Part shown: positions 58,413 through 64,000 of the stretch, in pieces
Position numbering within the stretch: the stretch's first letter is position 1
Layout of the letters: the number at the start of each line of letters is the position of its first letter
Source of the DNA: Tetmemena sp. SeJ-2015
Lineage: Eukaryota > Ciliophora > Spirotrichea > Sporadotrichida > Oxytrichidae
Assembly (NCBI GenBank): GCA_027382625.1
Contig: JAJKFJ010021997.1
Span: 29,776 to 93,775 of the forward strand
Direction of reading: 5' to 3'
Length of the DNA stretch: 64,000 nucleotides
Notes under the pieces: generated by a model
What the model saw: only the letters and a program-made list of their open reading frames with translations
Databases searched by the model: none
Told to the model about the DNA's origin: nothing
Translations under genes and position numbers: made by a program

Positions 58413-59900
58413 TCATTTCGTTCTAGTTGTCCAGGTAGTTTCCGCATAATTCAGCAGGTCGTTCTTTTTTATAAGAGAGAAGAATTTTTCAACTGGTGCA
58501 AGTTAAAATTGATAAGGCCCCAAAAACATCACAGGAACATTAAATTATCTGAGTTTCTGCATCACGAGGGAACTTCGATGATAGGAGGCATTGTCTAGCA
58601 AAAACACTGTATTCCTCCTCCAATCGACCGAGTCCTGGCTCATTTTTTTTATCAATAAGCAAATAAAGTTCAAGACAGCCTTGCTATTATTTTTACCTTT
58701 GTTAATGGTAAAGTAAGCCCTATTATCTGAGCTAACTCCAGCAATGATGCTGACTTAGCTTAAACGAGTAGAATTATATGAAAAGTTTGACTTCCCCTTC
58801 TTTTGCCAAGATTTGCTCCTACTGTCTGAGAATCTCAGAATACTTTCGTCGATGTTTATAATTCTCTTTCCTTGATAGAGCAAACTTATGAAATTTTCAG
58901 CGGCGAGTTATCTTTGTTATTTTACTTTCTCAGAGTTAACTCTTTTGCTCAATAAATATCTCTTTCTGTACGAGTACCCAGCTTCGTGCCGAAGGAACAT
59001 GCGGACAGTGGTTTTTTATATTTTTGTGGCGAATCGTTGCCAGTAAAGATGTTAGATGTATTTACAGCTTGGAATCTCTCCATGAGTTGAAAGCAATGAA
59101 TTTAAGAATGCTCTTTTTTCGCCTACTACGATCTTTCCTTGCCTCTATAGGTTTTTCTTGAGACTTGTCTTCTTTAGTCTTCTACTTTGATAACTCATTT
59201 TAACGGTGCTGACTTGATTAGTGACTTGCCTTTTAAATTCATCGTTTCCAGGTGAGCGCTTTCTAAACTACCTTTGTGAATCTCGCTGATAATGAGAAAA
59301 TGAGCTTACAATTGGGCATGGCTAAAGCTCTGCACCATAATCTTAGCGTATCAGGTATTCCTCTGTTTCCTCATTGGAGAATGGATAAATTTTTTAACTG
59401 AGAAAGTCATCAGCCTTCTTCTTTCTTTCCAAAATTGTGAGGTACTCTGACTCACTAGAGTCAAAAAAACAGAGGAGATCTTTTACTTCGTCAGCGTCCT
59501 GTATAGAGCACATTCCGAGGCACTTTAAGGCTAGAATGCTAGGCATGAGGCTGAAATTAAGATTTTGTGTATTAGCACCCTCAGCCTGCTTTGGCAGAAG
59601 ATTCTTTGGATCAAATATCGCATACTTTGGCTCTGTAGAAGGCATAAGCTTCATCACCTCCTTGTGTAGAATCTCTAGAGCTTCTTCTGTAATGTATTTT
59701 GCAGCTATGATTTCATTCTCCTAACTATTGCATTCGATCAAGTTTGTGCCACAATAGTTGTGAAGCCTCTCGGTTCCTGTATATTGAAGTTCTTCCGAAT
59801 CATCACTACTAGACACGTTCTCTTTCCTTTCTTAAAATTTAAGGCCTTTGGGCGCAAAGAAATCTGTGATCTTGGATTTCACTTCTCGTAAAGCTTTCAT
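58413..59900 (-). CDS. Tc1/mariner (IS630-type) DDE transposase, intact
   Basis: One uninterrupted 495-codon frame (TAA/TAG as Gln) runs from ATG 59900 to TGA 58413-58415. The first about 215 residues (MKALREVKSKITDFFAPKGL, ANTQNLNFSLMPSILALKCL) match no domain I know. A helix-turn-helix-like region follows (RAFLNSLLSTHGEIPSCKYI, TTVRMFLRHEAGYSYRKRYL). The catalytic core has INIDES (about 58841-58858), VFLLDNASYHRSSLVM (about 58578-58605) and QLAPVEKFFSLIKK (about 58480-58510). Exactly 34 residues separate the second D from the E, giving DD34E as in Tc1/IS630 elements. No IES, intron or frameshift was seen. Terminal inverted repeats were not found, so it may be a transposon gene, a germline-limited gene or a domesticated transposase. 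Oxytricha TBE elements also carry this superfamily, but TBE C4A4 ends are absent here. Confidence 0.85.
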
Positions 59901-60080
59901 TCTTCTTTTTTCCTAAGAAATAATCTGCGACTATAGTGAATCTTTTATAGAGAAATGTGCTGCTGCTAAAGTTTTTCTTCTTTTCAATAGAAGTCTTCTC
60001 TCCTATTTAAAAGGATTAATAATTTATAGCTCATTATTAATTAATAGATTTAGACTTTCAGAGCATACAACTCAGAGCAA
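59901..60080. promoter_or_regulatory. Short divergent intergenic region
   Basis: 180 AT-rich bases separate the divergent ATGs of the transposase (59900) and the companion ORF (60081). This is a shared-promoter arrangement by position only. Confidence 0.35.
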
Positions 60081-60901
60081 ATGGAAAGCAGTAATAGCCT
60101 CTAGAAAGTGAACGTCCAGGAAGTGAGGCAGAAAATTGGATCTAAAAAGGAGCTCTATGACTTCTTGAGCTAAGAGTGCAGTGCATATCTTCCGAAAATG
60201 ATTTGCACTAATGTCTATTTCCTGAAGTCAATCATAGATGGAAGCAAAAATGTAAAATATCTCGTCTCAATGACTATCTACTAGTATATCAAGCGGAATC
60301 AAGTAGTTGTTACTGCTATACCCCAAATAGAGGGCTTATCCGCTGACGATTTCATTTCTTACGCCTAAAAGAGTGAGATGCTTCTGAGCTATCTTCCCGA
60401 TAATGTGACTGGCTTCACCTTGATAAACGTTGGATTTGCGACATCCTCATGACTTTAGACAGAGATGGCATAAGTAGAATGGTTCAATCAGCAAAGTAGC
60501 AGAGGAAAGACAGGTTTGATAAATCGAACAATTCACAGATCTCAATGAAACCTGAATTTGTGTAAGCTTTAAGCAACACTCTAATGTTCAGCTGTAAGTA
60601 TACTACTTGCTTACCACACTTTTAGAACAAAAAGGCAGTTATTCCATTAATAACTTAGAGAAAAAAAAAGAAAATCAAATTAAAATAAGGGAAAAGGGGG
60701 GCCGAAATTTTTCAAACAAAAGTCCTCGAGTAAAATAAAAGAATAAGATCTGAAGTGAGAAACTTGCAAGACTAAGTTGAAGAATTACACGATTACAAAA
60801 ATTTGGTAATGCAACTACACCAGGCAGGCGTCATTAATGAGGAAGGGAACCCTCTTCCTAGCCAGCAAAACTTCCAAGATGTTAACAATCTGATGGAATG
60901 A
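60081..60901 (+). CDS. Companion ORF beside the transposase, unknown function
   Basis: Not recognised. The ATG at 60081 gives MESSNSLQKVNVQEVRQKIG, SKKELYDFLSQECSAYLPK, YLVSMTIYQYIKRNQVVVTA and SEMLLSYLPDNVTGF. At about 60425 the frame slips one base and continues as DKRWICDILMTLDRDGISRM, SAKQQRKDRFDKSNNS and, after an A-rich stretch, a coiled coil (NKRIRSEVRNLQDQVEELHD). It ends DVNNLME at TGA 60899-60901. The segment 60590-60700 is A-rich and the joint there is unresolved, possibly an intron starting at GTAAGT 60595. It is divergent from the transposase and convergent with the SecA-like gene. It may be an accessory protein of the same element (inference). With the slip it is either broken or affected by an assembly error. 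Confidence 0.5.
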
Positions 60902-61005
60902 AGCACGCGCACCTTAATTAAAGAAACTCTTTAAATCTTAATCTTTAGAGTTAAGTTAAGTATATATCAAACTCTGAATCAGAAAGGTTCTCTTCAAAGC
61001 CCCCA

Positions 61006-64000
61006 TCATTTCATTTTCAAAAGTGACTCTTCTCTTGGCTGTTGTCTCGTGACTCTCTTCTGTAGTATACTTTTACTAGGAGGGATATCTTTTTTCACCT
61101 GAGATCTACCATTTCTAAGTGGTCCTTCGTCCTCGATGCTCTTTTCCTTTGCTTGAAGCCCTGAAGGAGTTTAAAAAGAATTTCCTTTCTTAGATTTAAT
61201 ATTATCTTTTGCCTGATTTTTAACGCCTCTTTTTTTCTGGCTTTGGAGCTTCACTTCTTTGCTTATTGCTTAAGGACTCACATTCTCTGAGGAGTTCTTA
61301 GCTTTGGTAAGCTCTAAGCTCCTCTCTTCTTTAACTGAGCTTTAATTTTGCTCTATTTAATTTCCAGTTTAGTCTGCAGCATAATTCTCAGCTCCCAGGC
61401 TAATGACTTCATCGTGCTTACTAGGACTAGATTTCTTCAAGCATGAAAGAGGGTGGGTCTTTTGAGATTTATCAGGAGTCCCTCTTATTTCAATGACAGT
61501 CTTCTCGATATCTGCTTCTGCGTCAGCTTAAGAATTTTCCTTTGATTCCTCTTGAACATTGCTAATTTAAGAATTTAGAGAGTCTCTAATTTTGTTGAAA
61601 TCATCTTATTTTAGAGGGATTGTTTGTGAAAGAGCAGCTTGAAGCTTCGAAGAACTTTATGTGTAGCTCGTTCTCTAAGAATTCTTAGCGGCACTAGATT
61701 GCTTACTCCACTGTGTCCTATGATCCAGTTATCAAGAGTAAGTGTCTCCACTATCCTCGTTTATCTAAACGTCCGACTCGTCCCACTACCTAGGTCATTG
61801 ATCTTTTCGAAAAAATGTCTGCAATAATAAGATAAAGGCCACCATTTGATTCTATATCCTTTGAGGATGGAAGATCTGTACCTCTACCTTAGAGCTCGGA
61901 TAAAAGGTAGACTCCGTATCTTTTCTATGAGTTCTTTACATTAAACTTTCCTTCCATCTATGCATCGACCCTAGATCCTTTCAATCCCTTTAAACTAAAA
62001 AACTCTAGCTCCTTGAATTTTTTGAAATACGTCTCAATCATTGAATATGCTCCAGAGGCAACTATGATCACAGGAGTTTGAAGGGTCTATTTCATAGAGA
62101 CTTCGTACAAGTACTTGCAATAGTCCTGCTGGCTTCCATTCATAAGTTTGTCTTAAAGATGAACTTTCCGATCGCTCGAAAGCATTGAAAGAGTCGGGAA
62201 TTTTATCTCGTTCAACTTGAAAGCCAAATCTAGGCAAAATTCTTCTTTCTAATTTAAGGAAGAACCCGTTAGGCCAATAACTCTTTTAAATGATTTGAAG
62301 TAGCATATCTGATCGTGCATCTTTTAGGGGCTACCCTCAAACATGATCCAATCATACTCATCCATTATAAGTATAGCCGATTATATAATTCTTTGAAGCC
62401 TCCTCTCAGCGCGTATCTATTCAAAGTAAGGCTAAGTTAGAAAATATATCCCCTTTTTATTATCTACTTGATTGTAGTTAGTACTAAGGCCTAACTTCGA
62501 GGCGAGAGGCTGAATCCTTTTTTCATCTCTGAGAACCAAGTAATCGCTTTTGCCCATTATAAAAACAGGTAAGTCAAGCTCCTTTGCCAAAACAATTGCA
62601 AGGATAGCACAAATGAGGGTCTTGCCATTTCCTATCCCAAAGTTTATAAAGCTATATTCTTTTTTTTCCCAAACTATAAAGTTTATGCACAACTTTTACA
62701 ATGGCATTAACTTGAACCCTATGTCATTCTCTATGACTGAAATAAACTCGGATTATTTTGCCATGTTCTCCTGCAAATCAAAGCAAAACTGCTGAACTGA
62801 TTTATTCATTTTGTTAAGTTTTTTGAATTTTCCAATCATTTTATAGTATTACTGACTTGTAAATTCTTCAATACTCTTAGGATTTTTGAGAATCTATTTT
62901 ATTTAGGTTGTGTTTCCGTTGATTAAATCTGCTATCAAGTCTGGCCTGTTTCTGATTCCCTTTTCAATTTGGATCATGGTAATCTATTGAACTAAGCTAG
63001 TGATCTCGGAAATTTTGGAGATCCAATTTTAATTTCTCTCCTTGAGCTCAACCGAGAGTTGAGAGATAAGAAGGCTAAAGTCCGGCTAATCGAGATAGTC
63101 CCATTACTTTAATAAAGATATCTGAAATTATGTTTATCATCTAGTCCAGCTCGCTAAATGATTTAGCTTGACAGAGGGCGCAAATCTGCACAAAATCTCC
63201 AACTAAATTTATAGGTATCTCTCGAATCAGCCTCAACCCGTGGTCTTATTTTAAAATTTGGATAAAGGGCTTGTTTAAGCAGTGCAATGTATTAGGAAGC
63301 AGCCTGATGACTTAAGGGTCTACTTTATAGGTTGCAAAAGTCCCAACCATGAGAGGGATAATCCCAATGTTTTTACTATCTAACAGAACTAGCTGCTCTT
63401 GTTATTTAGAAAATGCTTCAACTTAATTTATAAAAATGTAGTTCGCAAGTCCGAGGGTTTGCTCCGAGTTTGGCCGAACAGCCAATAGAGTCATTGCATT
63501 TTTAAGAAGGTTGTCATCAACCTCTATCACCTCGTCTCTGTAGTAGAGCAAGGATTAGACAAATAGCCTAGTTTTTATTTGAAGATCAAGGACCGAGTTT
63601 AGGTTCAACTCATAGATGAGTCTAAACATTCCATCATAGAAGCTAGATGAGCAAGTCGACTTCAGACTTATCAAAAACTCGAGCAAGCTTTAGCTATTTC
63701 TCTTACACATTACCTCCAAAAATTGATATCTTTCTGTTGGTTTTATCAGCATATACTCTCTTAAGTAATTCGAGGTGACCTCGGAAGATATTTTTGCTCC
63801 ATAATTAGCTTGTGGGGTGAGACTGGTTTAGGCTGGACCAGCCTAAGAGTGAGTCTTTTGAAATGGAACATATGACTAAGGTAGCTGGGTCATATCCAGA
63901 ATTACTTTTGTAGTCTAGTCTAGCCTCTAAGTTGAGGCACCTATCACCGACTTTGTATGGGGTTTGCAAGTTTAGTTCAATACGTATTTGCTGATAAATC
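61006..64000 (-). CDS. SecA-like superfamily 2 helicase (partial at right edge)
   Basis: The C-terminal part of a large protein, open at 64000. The N-terminal visible part (64000 to about 62850) is helical, HEAT/ARM-like (NSEQTLGLANYIFINQVEAF, IIPLMVGTFATYKVDPQVIR). The helicase core follows: Walker A NFGIGNGKTLICAILAI (about 62600-62650), FIMGKSDYLVLRDEKRIQPL (as SecA 'vNdYLa.RD'), ILIMDEYDWIMFEG (about 62345-62375), VIGLTGS, ELQGRGTDLP (about 61870-61900) and QVVGRVGRLDKRGQ (about 61755-61800). DEYD and GRGTD are the SecA-type forms of motifs II and V. After about 61650 a one-base slip moves the frame into a Lys/Ser/Glu-rich tail (KIRDSLNSQISNVQEE, RNGRSQVKKDIPPSKSILQK) ending at TGA 61006-61008; without the slip it ends at 61601-61603. 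No IES was seen. It is not obviously a plastid SecA; its role is unknown. Confidence 0.78.

Noticed and set aside
1..64000. Bacterial-style features: operons, ribosome binding sites, CRISPR arrays, rho-independent terminators
   Set aside because: Gene content, introns, recoded stops and AT-rich spacers are eukaryotic; no repeat-spacer array was seen.
1..64000. Telomeric C4A4/G4T4 tracts or TBE-type telomere-bearing transposon ends
   Set aside because: Only isolated CCCCAAAA-like octamers (for example near 58528) occur; no tandem tract was found.
1..64000. tRNA or rRNA genes
   Set aside because: I noticed no convincing cloverleaf or conserved rRNA core by eye; a covariance-model search would be needed to exclude them.
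1..64000. Paramecium-type TA-bounded IESs
   Set aside because: The insert ends are flanked by variable 3-10 bp repeats, not a fixed TA with a conserved consensus.

Overview
This window looks like germline (micronuclear) DNA of a ciliate, most probably a spirotrich of the Oxytricha/Stylonychia type. Three observations support this. (1) Conserved proteins read through only if TAA and TAG mean Gln and TGA is the main stop. (2) Conserved reading frames are broken every few hundred bases by short AT-rich inserts flanked by 3-10 bp direct repeats. Removing one repeat plus the insert restores frame and family alignment exactly, as in CDC73 with repeats TGACCT and ACTACTTTA and in MSH6 with TGTGAAGA and TTGATTTC. 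These are internal eliminated sequences (IESs) between macronuclear-destined segments (MDSs), with the repeats as pointers. (3) Genuine GT-AG introns occur too and are distinct from the IESs. I saw no telomeric C4A4 tracts and cannot name the species.

Layout. About 1-1010: unresolved coding segments. 1735-6573 (-): MSH6, with a PIP box, MutS ATPase and many IESs. 6964-16015 (-): ATG2 lipid-transfer protein, containing a tandemly duplicated IES. 16375-23784 (-): cyclin with a very long Gln/Ser-rich tail. 24304-26749 (+): PRPF39-like U1 snRNP protein, with introns only. 26895-28062 (-): basic, probably ciliary protein (CFAP96-like?). 28395-29511 (-): VTT/TVP38-type membrane protein. 29557-30085 (-): small Gly/Arg-rich protein. 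30635-31913 (-): coiled-coil protein. 32050-33840 (-): EF-hand plus partial PH domain. 34216-35207 (+): CDC73 without its C-terminal domain. 35266-38753 (+): WD40-like protein. 38921-45036 (+): DNA2-type nuclease/helicase with eroded helicase motifs. 45159-49658 (-): disordered Ser/Gln/Asn-rich protein. 50222-54372 (+): tesmin/LIN54-type CXC protein.

The right end (54.9-64 kb) has a different character. It carries an MT-A70 adenine methyltransferase with DPPY (-), an intron-containing unknown (+), an intact 495-residue DD34E Tc1/mariner-type transposase (-), a divergent companion ORF (+) and a SecA-like superfamily 2 helicase (-) running off the window. Apart from the unknown gene, these read as long ORFs with no recognisable IES. 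That is expected of germline-limited genes or of a large germline mobile element, and it is the most interesting region here.

Most of the mapped genes are housekeeping loci (mismatch repair, autophagy, splicing, transcription elongation, replication) of a kind expected on separate macronuclear chromosomes. No scrambled or inverted MDS order was needed for the genes I could follow, although two genes (CDC73 and the EF-hand/PH protein) stop in mid-domain. Several one-base frame slips probably reflect assembly errors, so exact protein ends should be treated with caution.
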